Notes under the pieces: model-generated
What the model was told of the DNA's origin: nothing
The model's input: the letters and a program-made list of their open reading frames with translations, nothing else
Databases searched by the model: none
NCBI GenBank assembly: GCA_902793195.1
Contig: CADBCS010000017.1
Span: forward strand, 33,293 to 97,292
Origin: an uncultured Coriobacteriaceae bacterium
Lineage (GTDB): Bacteria; Actinomycetota; Coriobacteriia; Coriobacteriales; Atopobiaceae
Reading direction: 5' to 3'
DNA: 64,000 nucleotides
Shown here: positions 18,776 through 28,500 of the stretch, piece after piece
How the letters are laid out: every line of letters starts with the position of its first letter
Position numbering within the stretch: the stretch's first letter is position 1
Position numbers and translations under genes: made by a program

Positions 18776-19824
18776 TACCGTATCCAGCGATACTTCGTGC
18801 CGCGGCCGCCACCGATTTTTTGAATCTTGCCGGCGCGTTGCAGGTTGGCAAGGGTACGATTTGCCGTAGTGGGGGAAATGTCGGGACATTCGTTAAGGAT
18901 GTCAGATTTAGCGATATTCCCCAACGTGCGCCTGAATACCGCTTCGATGCGCTCTGGCTTCGACATGCGGGTCTCTACCACACCATTAAGACGATCCTCA
19001 AATATCCTGCTCGCGCCAATTAGGCAGCCAAGAAGGTACTTCACAAAGGCCAAATAGCTATGCGCTCCATCGCTCCATCCATAAGAGCTTCGCCTAAGTG
19101 CCTCATAATACTGGTCTTTGCTCTTCTCGATTTCATGCTCTACAGACACATATCGTCCAACGAGATACCCACTGCGGTATAGCAAGAGGAGCGTAAGCAA
19201 GCGACTCATACGACCATTGCCATCATTGAACGGGTGAATGCACACAAAGTCGAATGTAAAAATTGCCACGAGTAGGAGAGGGTCAACGATTTGCGCACGG
19301 GTCGCATCGTTGTACGCGTTGCAAAGTGATTCCATTGCGTCTGGAACTGCAATGGCGGGAAGTGGCTGGAAGCGCACTCGTCTATTCCCCTCTGAATCGA
19401 TTTCGACGATGCTGTTATCCACGTCCTTCCATTTTCCGCCGTAGGAGCGATCTGTGGCTTTAAAAAGATCCCTATGAAGCTGCAGAATGACGTTGGGAGT
19501 AACGTCAATTGCATCATAGCTTTCGTGAATGAGCGAAAGCACGTTGCGATAACCAATGATTTCTTGCTCGTCCCGGTTTCGCGGCGCGACTTCGTCTGCC
19601 AGCAATTTTGCAAGACGACTTTCCGTAGTTGCAATCCCTTCAATACGATTTGACGAAGCAGTGCTTTGGATCTTAGCGACTTCCCGAAGAAACTCAAGCT
19701 CGGCTGGTCGTTGCTTAATATAGAGTGCCTGGCGCCCTTTGTGCTCGTGAAGAAGGGCAACAGAATTTAGCACGCCCTCTGTAAGGAGTTCATTGGGGGT
19801 GTGAGAGTAATCAAACGTCCGCAT
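18775..19824 (-). CDS. Fic-domain protein (probable AMP transferase) with winged-helix C-terminus
   Basis: 349 residues from ATG 19824, whose MRTFDYS start fits the family; an in-frame TTG at 19863 is less likely. The catalytic motif HPFNDGNGRMSR (His about 197) is complete. The N-terminal SSNRIEG (about 57-63) fits the class II inhibitory helix motif [S/T]xxxE[G/N], so activity is probably self-restrained. The C-terminal about 60 residues look like a winged helix (ISPTTANRTLANLQRAGKI). Fic enzymes transfer AMP or related groups to protein hydroxyls; the target here is unknown. It is transcribed toward rplX. Confidence 0.9.
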   Translation of the reverse strand: MRTFDYSHTPNELLTEGVLNSVALLHEHKGRQALYIKQRPAELEFLREVAKIQSTASSNRIEGIATTESRLAKLLADEVAPRNRDEQEIIGYRNVLSLIHESYDAIDVTPNVILQLHRDLFKATDRSYGGKWKDVDNSIVEIDSEGNRRVRFQPLPAIAVPDAMESLCNAYNDATRAQIVDPLLLVAIFTFDFVCIHPFNDGNGRMSRLLTLLLLYRSGYLVGRYVSVEHEIEKSKDQYYEALRRSSYGWSDGAHSYLAFVKYLLGCLIGASRIFEDRLNGVVETRMSKPERIEAVFRRTLGNIAKSDILNECPDISPTTANRTLANLQRAGKIQKIGGGRGTKYRWIR

Positions 19825-20108
19825 ATCAGTCCAATCTGCATCATTTTCTAAAAATTTGGTCAAACAGTATACATATGACTAAGATAAAAGTAAATGACAA
19901 AGAATTTGGACATCTATCCGCTTGAGTCTCATGCAGAATCCGGGCAATCGCGATCAAATGGCGTTACTCCCCTGAGTGGAGCGAAGAACCGGAACCGCCC
20001 TCATGTAAAAAATGTGCCACGCGTTACCTCCGTTTGCGATGGGGCGTGCCATAATCAGATTCAAGAAGCCAATACGCAGCAACCTAACGTACACAAAGGA
20101 CACCCAAT
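19825..20108. other. Divergent intergenic region, Fic gene / response regulator
   Basis: 284 nt. It must hold the promoters for both directions. No clear -35/-10 pair and no small peptide precursor such as AgrD was recognised. It is more AT-rich on the Fic side. An 8-nt stretch around AACCTAACGTACACAAAGGA precedes the regulator start, with AAAGGA as its ribosome site. Confidence 0.4.
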
Positions 20109-20843
20109 ATGGATCTTCTCGTCGCCATCGTTGATGATACGGATGATGATCGGTCCCGACTGTCGCAGGACGTGCGTTCCTTGCTCACGCAAAAGCAGTG
20201 TGACTGTACGGTAGTCGCATACACGGGTGCCGAGGAGTTCCTGTCGGATGCCTCGCGTGGCAAGGTAGACATAGCCTTCTTGGATGTTCGCATGGGTGGC
20301 ATGGATGGGATCGAGCTCGCCACCCGTCTTCGCGATGCCGACACCTCGCTTGTCATCGTGTTCGTTACCAGCTCGCGCGAGTACGCGCTCGACGCCTTTC
20401 CCACCCATCCCTTCGACTACCTGGTAAAGCCCTACACGAGAGAGCGCCTGTCCACTGTGCTCGATGACATTCTGGCTGCGCTTCGCATGCGAGAGGGATC
20501 CAAGTCCATCCAGGTGGACGTGCCCTACGGAAGCGTGGCCATTCCCTTGGATCGCGTGGTGGTCATTGAGGCACGAAGTCACAGCTCGGTGCTCACGCTG
20601 GAAGGCGGGCATGAGATACGTTCCACCCTGAGCTTTGCCAAGATCAATGCCCTTGTTGGCAGCGAACCACAGTTTCTATTGATTAACCGCGGCGTCGTGA
20701 TCAACATGGACCGCGTGGTGAGCGTGGAGGAGGGCACCACCGTGATGGTGGGAGAGTTGCGGTTGCCCCTGCGAAGACGGGACCGAAGTGAGCTTGCCCG
20801 CACCATCACCCAACACATGATCTCGCGCACGGCAAGGAGGTAA
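20109..20843 (+). CDS. LytTR-family response regulator
   Basis: 244 residues. An N-terminal receiver domain has the acidic pair Asp9-Asp10, phospho-acceptor Asp59 in FLDVRMGG and the terminal Lys in VKPYTRE. From about 135 a LytTR DNA-binding domain follows (IPLDRVVVIEARSHSSVLTL, FLLINRGVVINMDRVVSVEEG). Such regulators (AgrA, VirR, ComE type) often control surface proteins and peptides. The kinase gene begins 1 nt after its stop. The pilus genes downstream are likely targets, by position only. Confidence 0.9.
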   Translation: MDLLVAIVDDTDDDRSRLSQDVRSLLTQKQCDCTVVAYTGAEEFLSDASRGKVDIAFLDVRMGGMDGIELATRLRDADTSLVIVFVTSSREYALDAFPTHPFDYLVKPYTRERLSTVLDDILAALRMREGSKSIQVDVPYGSVAIPLDRVVVIEARSHSSVLTLEGGHEIRSTLSFAKINALVGSEPQFLLINRGVVINMDRVVSVEEGTTVMVGELRLPLRRRDRSELARTITQHMISRTARR

Positions 20844-20844
20844 T

Positions 20845-22167
20845 ATGGACATCGTTGCCCTCAACATCTCCTATGCGCTCGAACTCTGCATGGCCATTCC
20901 CGCATTTGTAATGGCGTTGGCGCCCGTAAACAAGTCCCTTTCCATAGGAAAAAAAGAAGCATATGCGATGGCGGCCGCATACCTGGCACTGCTCATTGGA
21001 ACAGGCGCAATCGTGTGCCGGCGACTGTATTTGCCCACCATTGTGGTTATGGTGCCAGGATCGCTCCTCCTCTTTCTTCCATATGCACAAACGGTCAACC
21101 TATCGTTGCCAAAGAAGATCTTCTGCTTCGCCAATGCCATGATGCTGTGCTCGTTTTCGACTATGTATGCCACCGTAATAATGGCAGCGTGGGAGTCAAA
21201 CAATACCGCTAAGGTGGTTCTGCCGCAAACGGGGCTCTTGGCGCTCGTTATAGCTGCCATCTTGTGCCTGCTGTTCTACAAGACCTTGGTGGAAAAGCTC
21301 CCCGTGCTCCTCTTTCACGACGAGATAGACGACCTATGGCGTTGGCTCGTGCTTATTCCAGTGGCCCTTGCAGCCCTTATGCGGTGGATGATACCTCACG
21401 ACCCGGCGCTCATTATGCTTGGGCGCACGGGGGCCATCATGCTGGTTACGACTGCGTTTATCCCCTTCGTGACGTGGCTTCTGTATCACATTGCATGGAA
21501 CGTCATGTCGCGCGTGTGGGAAGAGGCCCAGTTGCGCCAGGAGGTCACGATTCTGCGGGCAGAAGAGCGGCGGTTCAACGAACTCAGCACATATATGAGT
21601 GAGGGCAGGGCGCTTCGCCACGATTTTCGCCACCACCTGCTGGCCATGCGCGGCATGTTGGAGGCAAACAAGATAAGCGAGCTCTCGGCGTATCTCGACC
21701 AACTCTCTAACATGGAGGCGGAGGGCCAGAGGCCGCAGCTGTGCCGAAACTTGGCCGTGGATTCGATAGCTGCCTATTACGATGCGATGGCTCAGGAAAA
21801 GCGTGTCAACATGACCTGGTTCTTGGACTTGCCCGAGGAGCTTCCCGTTGGCGAGGTTGACTTCTGCGCGATTTTGGGCAACTTGGTGGAAAACGCCATC
21901 GTTGCCTCGGCGGAGCTGGAGGAACCCAAGCGCTGGGTCGAGGTTGTATCGCAAGAGGTTACCGACCATGCACTGGGCATAAACGTGCGCAACTCCTTTG
22001 CCGGCGAGGTGCACTTTGGCCGCGATGGGCTACCCAAGACTCGTAGACGCGGCCATGGCATCGGGCTTCCGTCGGTCGTTACCACCATACAGCGCTACAA
22101 CGGTGGATTCGACGTTCGCGCACAGGACGGCGAGTTTTTCTTTGGGGCAATGTTGTATCACGAGTAA
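20845..22167 (+). CDS. Membrane sensor histidine kinase, AgrC/GHKL type
   Basis: 440 residues. About six hydrophobic segments fill residues 1-230. The dimerisation helix contains RALRHDFRHHLLAM (His259 the likely phospho-acceptor) and the GHKL ATPase has NLVENAIVAS (N box) and GHGIGLPSV (G box). The partner is the adjacent LytTR regulator. AgrC-type kinases sense exported peptides, but no agrB or agrD-like gene is seen in the window, so the signal is unknown. Confidence 0.9.
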   Translation: MDIVALNISYALELCMAIPAFVMALAPVNKSLSIGKKEAYAMAAAYLALLIGTGAIVCRRLYLPTIVVMVPGSLLLFLPYAQTVNLSLPKKIFCFANAMMLCSFSTMYATVIMAAWESNNTAKVVLPQTGLLALVIAAILCLLFYKTLVEKLPVLLFHDEIDDLWRWLVLIPVALAALMRWMIPHDPALIMLGRTGAIMLVTTAFIPFVTWLLYHIAWNVMSRVWEEAQLRQEVTILRAEERRFNELSTYMSEGRALRHDFRHHLLAMRGMLEANKISELSAYLDQLSNMEAEGQRPQLCRNLAVDSIAAYYDAMAQEKRVNMTWFLDLPEELPVGEVDFCAILGNLVENAIVASAELEEPKRWVEVVSQEVTDHALGINVRNSFAGEVHFGRDGLPKTRRRGHGIGLPSVVTTIQRYNGGFDVRAQDGEFFFGAMLYHE

Positions 22168-22320
22168 CACAAAATCTGTGCCGCGATGGGGAGTATCCCC
22201 AAGGTGGCAAAGAGAAGTAGGTACCTTAAAAAGTGCGGGTTTTGCGTTTGCGCCCAAACATGGTATGTAATACGTCGCTAGTGGTAAAATTTGTATAGCT
22301 GTGTAGAAGGGACAAATATC

Positions 22321-22797
22321 GTGTTGGCCATTCGAGACATACATCTGGGCGGAACAAAAGCCCGAGGACATAACAAGGACCTTCAACGACTGAGTCGACA
22401 GGACCTCCTTGAACTTTTGGTGGGCCAAATGCACGAGGGCGATGAGCTGCACGCCATCATCGAGCAAAGAGAGCGCGAGGTAGCAGACCTCAACGCCCTT
22501 GTGGATCGCCTTAAGGATAAGCTCGACCTCAAGGACGAGCAGATAGAGAACCTCAAAGAGAAGCTCAATCTCAAAGATGCGCAAATTGAGCATCTAAAGA
22601 AGCGGCTCGACCAAAAGGACAACACAATTTCCACGCTTAAGAGGCGCCTTGACTTTAAGGATTTGCTCATTGCGCGGTTGAGCGAGTCCCAAAACGTTGG
22701 TGCGGATGATCTGGAGATCCTTGAGGCGCGCGAACGCGCATTGGAATACGCAGAGGCTCATGCGGAGGTCCAGGACGAGGAGTCACTGGATGAGTGA
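22321..22797 (+). CDS. Coiled-coil protein with four 14-residue repeats
   Basis: 158 residues from GTG 22321, preceded by GAAGGG; a TTG at 22291 is a weaker alternative. There is an N-terminal LSRQDLLELLVGQ segment, then residues 62-117 form four tandem units of the pattern [DES]xLKxxLxxKDxxI, a long charged coiled coil. No signal peptide or membrane segment, so cytoplasmic. Its end overlaps the signal-peptidase start by 8 nt (ATGAGTGA), so the two are translationally coupled and may act together. Function unknown. Confidence 0.75.
   Translation: MLAIRDIHLGGTKARGHNKDLQRLSRQDLLELLVGQMHEGDELHAIIEQREREVADLNALVDRLKDKLDLKDEQIENLKEKLNLKDAQIEHLKKRLDQKDNTISTLKRRLDFKDLLIARLSESQNVGADDLEILEARERALEYAEAHAEVQDEESLDE
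22504..22671 (+). repeat. Four 42-bp tandem repeats inside the coiled-coil gene
   Basis: Each 42-bp unit encodes 14 residues (two heptads). The units are diverged at DNA level but keep Leu, Lys-Asp and Ile at fixed positions, which indicates expansion by duplication followed by selection for the coiled coil. Confidence 0.7.
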
Positions 22798-23590
22798 AGA
22801 TATGAATGAAGAAGTATCCCGCGAGGACGAAGAACATGCTCCAAGCGCGGAGGCGCCCGAGGCCGAATCTGTCCGGGAGGGCGAAGAAGAGGCTCCAAGC
22901 ATGGAGGAGCGCATAGCGGCGCTCGAGGCCGAGCTCGCCCGGGAGCGCCGCGAGGGCAAAGGAGACGCATCGGACGCACAAACGCTCGAGGCAGAACTTG
23001 CTCAGGAGCTTCACAAAGGTAAGAACGATGCTCCAAGCATAGAGATTCTTGAGGCTGAGCTTGGCCGTGTGCGTCACAAACGCAACTATCTCAAGGCATT
23101 GAAGAGCACTGTTTTCAGCCTCATTATTGTGGCTGCGGCGGCTGTTCTCGTTGCCATGCTGGTGCTGCCTGTGCTTCAAATTACGGGTGCATCCATGACC
23201 AACACCCTGCAGGACCGCGACATAGTGGTCGCGCTGCGTGGCACAGATTTTAAAACGGGCGATGTGGTTGCGTTTTACTACAACAACAATATATTAGTGA
23301 AGCGCGTCATCGCGAACGAGGGTCAGTGGGTAAACATTACCGAAGACGGTACGGTTTATGTCGACAACGTTGCCCTCGACGAGCCCTACATCAACGACAA
23401 GGCATTGGGCGACTGCAACATACAACTGCCGTATCAGGTGCCCGAAGGCAAGGTCTTCGTTATGGGCGACCACCGTAGTACGAGCGTGGACAGCCGAAGT
23501 ACGGCGCTGGGATGTATAAGCAAAGAGATGTTCTTGGGGCGCATCCTGTTCCGGGTCTGGCCGCTTAACGCCTTGGGGCCGATAGGATAG
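22790..23590 (+). CDS. lepB: Signal peptidase I (Ser/Lys type) with coiled-coil N-terminal extension
   Basis: 266 residues from ATG 22790. Residues 1-100 are acidic and coiled-coil-like, unusual for the family. A single membrane helix covers about 108-130 (FSLIIVAAAAVLVAMLVLPV), followed by the catalytic Ser135 in GASMTNTL and Lys171 in VKRVIA; GDHRSTSVDSR is box E. It removes Sec signal peptides outside the membrane. The acidic extension could contact the upstream coiled-coil protein; that is inference. This is a second signal peptidase in the island besides the SipW type at 37329, and is probably dedicated to pilus subunits. Confidence 0.88.
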   Translation: MSEDMNEEVSREDEEHAPSAEAPEAESVREGEEEAPSMEERIAALEAELARERREGKGDASDAQTLEAELAQELHKGKNDAPSIEILEAELGRVRHKRNYLKALKSTVFSLIIVAAAAVLVAMLVLPVLQITGASMTNTLQDRDIVVALRGTDFKTGDVVAFYYNNNILVKRVIANEGQWVNITEDGTVYVDNVALDEPYINDKALGDCNIQLPYQVPEGKVFVMGDHRSTSVDSRSTALGCISKEMFLGRILFRVWPLNALGPIG

Positions 23591-23775
23591 ACTGCCGTAG
23601 GCGCGGCACCGACTGGCTTCGATTACGTTGGTGGTGTTTGATAGGCAAAAGGAGATGGGCCTATCGTCCAGCTTTAGGAGCCTCTGCCTGCGCTTCGGTG
23701 CCCTATCTCGGCTACGTCGCTTCTATATTTACTGGTCGGGTGGCTGGATTCGAAGGCTTTAAGGATTGCCTGGGG

Positions 23776-24120
23776 TCACTTTGCCAGCGAGAGCTTCTCT
23801 CTTACTGCCTCCTCTATAAAGCTGTTCAGGCTCTGGTTGTGCTCAATCGCGTAGATTGCGGCGCGGCGGTGGGTCTCCCTGTCGCGGAAACGAACGTTGA
23901 GGCTGCCCTTGTAGGCGACCTCCGGTGTCGTCCCGTCGTACTCGCACTGAACGAGGTAGTCGTCCACCGATCCGTGGAAGTCCTCCACGAGGCTGCGCGC
24001 GTCCACGCCCTCGTAGGAGATGAGCGAGCGAATGCCCAGCACCTTGCCAAAAAAGACCCCGTCCTCCTCCGAGAACTCGACGCTTCCCACGTAGCCCCTG
24101 TATTCCATCGTGTTCCTCAT
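23776..24120 (-). CDS. hicB: HicB-family antitoxin
   Basis: 114 residues. The N-terminal RGYVGSVEFSEEDGVFFGKVLGI is the partly degenerate RNase-H-like HicB fold. The C-terminal LNVRFRDRETHRRAAIYAIEHNQSLNSFIEEAV is a ribbon-helix-helix DNA-binding domain. It starts within the stop of the upstream hicA-like gene (4-nt overlap). It should neutralise the toxin and repress the pair. Confidence 0.85.
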   Translation of the reverse strand: MRNTMEYRGYVGSVEFSEEDGVFFGKVLGIRSLISYEGVDARSLVEDFHGSVDDYLVQCEYDGTTPEVAYKGSLNVRFRDRETHRRAAIYAIEHNQSLNSFIEEAVREKLSLAK

Positions 24121-24374
24121 ATGAGGTCCTCCTGCTCCAATTGCTCCCTTAGCTGCTTGACCTGGTATGCCAGTAGCTCCTTTCGTGGGTGCGGCTTGTG
24201 GAGCAAAATCTTAGTCGCGTGCTTGGCGCTTGAGAATAGCACCCTTGACCCGCTCGTCCTGCCCTTGTTCGCGCGCCTGTAGTCGAGGTGGCGCAGAAGC
24301 GTCTCCGCTTCCTCGAAGCTGAAGTCCCGGGGATTGGACTTCAGCTTGCGTATGAGCTTCTCCTTCTGCCCCAC
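24117..24374 (-). CDS. hicA: HicA-like mRNA interferase toxin
   Basis: 85 residues from GTG 24374, with ribosome site GAGGAG; longer frames only add upstream sequence. LIRKLKSNPRDFSFEEAETLLRHLDY with the following basic GRTSGSR and the conserved His in LLHKPHP fit the small dsRBD-like HicA fold. A type II toxin cleaving mRNA, paired with the overlapping hicB. Located between the signal-peptidase and pilus genes, possibly stabilising the island. Confidence 0.8.
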   Translation of the reverse strand: MGQKEKLIRKLKSNPRDFSFEEAETLLRHLDYRRANKGRTSGSRVLFSSAKHATKILLHKPHPRKELLAYQVKQLREQLEQEDLI

Positions 24375-24594
24375 GTACGCACTCCTCGTCCTTTCCGCTC
24401 TTCCCCATGTACGGATACTACTCCATTCTGAGGTGATATGCAACTATATACAGTCGCATATCATGACAGTCCGCGTCGCCAGCACAGGTACGCAATCGGC
24501 GCATGTGGCGCGGAAGGCCCCGTCTTCCAAAAAAGAATACATGTTCCCGAACTAATGTACTGTTATGATATACACATAGCGACGGCTGGATGGG

Positions 24595-25250
24595 GTGGTG
24601 CCTGTGGATGCGGCAATCGACGTTGGCGGGAAGCGGCTGCGGGAGGACCTGGAGCGGCTGGAGCGGTTTAGGCTGCTGGACGACACGTTCATGAGGCAGG
24701 TGTTCCGGGGCCAGCTGGGACTCGCGCAGCACGTGTTGAGGATACTTACGGGTTTGGGCGGCCTTACGCTCGTGAGGGAGGAGACGCAGCACGACCTCAA
24801 GCGGGCGACCAGGTCCAAGTCGCCCGTGCTCGACGTGTGGGGGACCGACGAGTCGGGTGACCAGTACGACATGGAGGTGCAGGCGGGGACGGATCTTGAT
24901 CCGATGCGCTTTCGCTACTACGGTTCTGCCATGGATGTGGATGCTCTACCCGCCGGTAGGGACTTCGATGAATTGCCGCAGCGATGGGCCGTGGTGGTGC
25001 TTGAGCGCGACCCGGACGGGTGCGCGAGATGTGCAGGATCAGCGAGGAGATCTTCAACGAGGGCGTCGAGCAGGGCATAAAGCAGGGTATCGAGCAAGGC
25101 GTCGAGCAGGGCATCAGGCAGGGTGCCAGGGACAACTTGCTGGAGAACGTGCGGAGCATGGTGAGGAACCTCCAGATCACGGCCCAGCAGGCGCTGGACG
25201 CCTTGGACGTGCCCGAGTCAGACCGGCCGGGAATCATCGCGATGCTTTAG
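24595..25250 (+). pseudogene. Broken PD-(D/E)XK (Rpn-type) transposase-family gene
   Basis: The first part (24595 to about 25015) encodes FRLLDDTFMRQVF, SPVLDVWGTDESGDQYDMEVQ (D...E-x-Q nuclease core) and FRYYGSAMD, typical of the Rpn/PDDEXK_2 family. After RWAVVVLERDPDG the frame changes: the C-terminal end (ISEEIFNEGVEQGIKQGIEQG and an alpha-helical tail) continues in another frame from about 25020 to 25250. The middle third of the usual protein is missing. This is a decayed remnant with an internal deletion and frameshift, a trace of mobile DNA within the island. Confidence 0.8.
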
Positions 25251-25401
25251 GCGCGGCCGCGCTCACTTGGCCTTGTCCTTGAGAAGCTGTTCTGCATTAG
25301 GCGTGCCGCAACACGTCTTTCGCTCATGGGCTTTCCCCGCATTCAACACACGCTCCGTTACTTCTTTCCCCGTTCGGGTAAAACTACTGCGTTTCGGGAA
25401 G

Positions 25402-25436
25402 AACCTATTGAATCTGCTCGCCAGACGTAATAGGTT
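25402..25436. promoter_or_regulatory. Inverted repeat upstream of the pilus adhesin
   Basis: Perfect 8-bp arms AACCTATT and AATAGGTT separated by 19 nt, centred about 82 nt before the adhesin ATG. The spacing of about two and a half helical turns fits a dimeric regulator site as well as an RNA hairpin. The rest of 25251-25500 shows no gene and no clear promoter. Confidence 0.4.
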
Positions 25437-25500
25437 AGCTTCAGAGGACTATGCAAAGTAGAAGAAAAGTGCTGGATCGATAAGGAGAGGAGGCAGCACG

Positions 25501-28500
25501 ATGGCAGAAAACACCAATAATCGTCTTACCGGAATGCTGCTGTCCAAAAGCCGTCGCGCTCAGTACCTCAAGGTATTTGCGGTACTGGCGGCTTGCGTGG
25601 CGGTTGCGGTGGCGATTGTGCTTCACCAGAACGGCGTTGCCATGACGCACAAGGAGCAGGTGCTCACCTGTCCCGTTACGGGTGCGGTGGCGCACACGCA
25701 TGACCAGAGCTGCTACGACAAGGACGGCAACCTGGTCTGCACGCTACCCGAGCGCGAGCTGCATGTCCATGACGATAGCTGCTACACAGAGACGCGCACG
25801 CTCATCTGTGGCCAGGAGGAGTCTGACGAGCACCAGCATACCGACGCGTGCTACAACGTCTCGCGCGACCTTACCTGCGGCAAGGAGGAAGTGACCGAGG
25901 AGCATGTGCATGGTCCTGGTTGCTTTACCACCGTTACGGTGCAGGATGCCGACGACAGCGACAATGCAAACGCAGGCGATGCCGAGGCAACCGTTCAACC
26001 CAGTGCGAACACGACGGAGGGCGCCGCTGCCTCCCAGTCCGCCTTGCCGGCCCAGTCCTTTACGGGCTTGGTTAAGGATCAGAACGATAAGGTTGTGCTT
26101 CAGGTTGAGGTTACGGCTCCTGAGGGCGCGTTCCCCGCAAACACCACCATGAAGATCGCGGCCATTGACTCAAAGGACGTAAAGGACACCGTTGACAAGG
26201 CCGTAACGCAGAAGTCGGCGGATGAGGTTGTCAAGGACATTCAGGCAGTAGACATCACCTTCTTCAACGAGGCTGGCCAGGAGATTGAGCCGCTCTGTCC
26301 CATCACGGTGTCGATGATGTCCGACAAGATTGCCAACGAGAACACGAACCCCGTGCTTGTCCATGTGGACGACGAGGGTAAGGGCGAGGTCGTCGACCAG
26401 CTGAGCGACAAGCAGGCGGCCGAGCGTAACGTCGAAACCAGCGACAACACGCTGGCTTTTGACGCCAATGCGTTCTCTGTCTACGTCATTGCCTATACGG
26501 TAGACTTCCATTACGACGTCGATGGTGAAACGTACGACTTCAGCATACCCGGTGGCGGTTTCGTGAGTCTCACGGATCTGATAGAAGTCCTTGGCGTAGC
26601 TGAGGGAACGGGTTCCGAGGAAAATGCCGTAAATTCTGAGGAACTAGCGGGAGAAGATGCTCTCACGCTCAGTGGCATTCAGGTTAGCGATAAGACGAGA
26701 AAATTCGTCGCAGATGTGGAGAGCGTTCAGTTCTCGAGTCCTGACTTGGTTTGGGTTGGGAAGATTGAGTCCGACAGCACAGTTGGTGGCCTAAAGGAAG
26801 CCAACGGGTTGGACGTACAGTACTCCGCAGAACTGTCAAAAGAGCAGATTGAACAGATTAACGCGCAGACCGTGAAGGGCGGAGACTGGGTTCTGATTAG
26901 CAAACTTCCGTTCCTGAGCGAGGAGAGCCTGACCGTTACGATGAAGAACGGTGAGGTGTTCACCATCAAGGTTACGGACGCGCAACTTAAGCAGACTGTG
27001 ATCAGCAAGAGCGGTGAGACATGGGAAATCACTGTGACCTATGATGACAGCGCCAAGATTCCGAATGGGGCGGAACTCAAAGCTACGGAGATTACTAAAG
27101 AAAACAGTGAATACTCGAATATCCGTCAGAGTATTAAAGACAATTTTGATGGGGACAAAGAGGACATCACTGGCGCGCCCATTCTGTTTGATATTTCCAT
27201 ATGGAATGGTGACCAGGAAATTGAACCTGCCGAAGGAAGCCAGGTTCAGGTTGAGGTAAAGCTCGTCTCTGACGCTGTAAAGGGCATGTATACCGCAGAG
27301 GATTCACCGCTGCTCATAGATGAACTGCCCGTCAATGATTCGCAGGCTAAAATGACCAAAGAGATGAAGGTCCTTCATCTTAAGGAAGATAAGAAAATCG
27401 ACCTAGTGGAGTCTACGGACACCATTAGTGAAGGTGAAACGGTTTCTAGCTTCACTACAGATTCATTCTCGAACTGGCTGCTCTACTTGGATGAAGATTT
27501 GACATCTATTAATGTGACGACTGGAGACAGTATCACATTAAGGCCATATTCCGAATGGATATGGAAGAAGAATGATGAGCTGGAACAATATCAGGGTGGC
27601 CAGTGGACTTTCCCGAGTAGTGATTGGGAATCACGAAATACAAGAGAAGGAAATATCAATTACACATATTATACGCATAAGACAAATGGGTCAGTATTCC
27701 GTTCTTTTGAGAAGACGGATGACCAACTACATGAGACCTATATAGTCGTTACGAGCGTTTCTTTGAATGCGGGCACTTTTAACCTGCAGACAAATAAGGG
27801 AAAAACGATCCAGGTGAATGTCACACAAGGCCAAGCGAGCGGTAAGCCAAAAACGGTTCCAGGCATCGAAGGACTTACAGTTAATCTATTTGACTATGAT
27901 GTGCCGTATGTTAATGGCCAACCCGACTTTAAGCGTTCCGGCAATCTGGACGTAGAAGGAAACAAGGCTACCACTCCGATAAATGAAACGGTCAATGTAG
28001 ATCATGATTTGAAGTTCCTTGGATGGGGATATGACGGCGCTAACCATGGCGTTAACAGTTACACGCAAGAAAATCCAGTACAAGGCGTTGTTAAAGATAG
28101 GCTTGGGACTGATGGATACCCAGTATTGAACACTACAAGTAGCGAAAGCCTTGCGTATCTGTTTAACACGGATTCGCATAATAGTAGTGTCTTTGCGTTC
28201 CCGAACGCTGACGGCTTATTCCAGCAGGACGATCAGGGCTATTATTACTATAACAGCAATTCAAATTACGCAGAATATGATCAAACTTCTAATACCTTCA
28301 CACTGTATGAACATACATATTCGCAGAATACGGGTGGTTCCAACGGAGCTAACGCTAAGCCGATTGGCTTCTTCCCGTTCCATGAATACGACACAGTGAA
28401 TACACAGCCAAGTATGAATCATAACAAAGATCTAAACCATCATTTTGGAATGAGCATGGCGGTGGACTTTGAGATACCACAAGACAGGATGGCTCCTGAT

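Noticed and set aside
19894..20214. Candidate small peptide gene (AgrD-like) before the response regulator
   Set aside because: The frame overlaps the regulator start, has no ribosome site, and lacks an amphipathic leader or Cys/Ser-centred pheromone pattern.
23591..23775. Small gene or RNA between the signal peptidase and hicB
   Set aside because: 185 nt with no convincing reading frame, hairpin or known RNA pattern.
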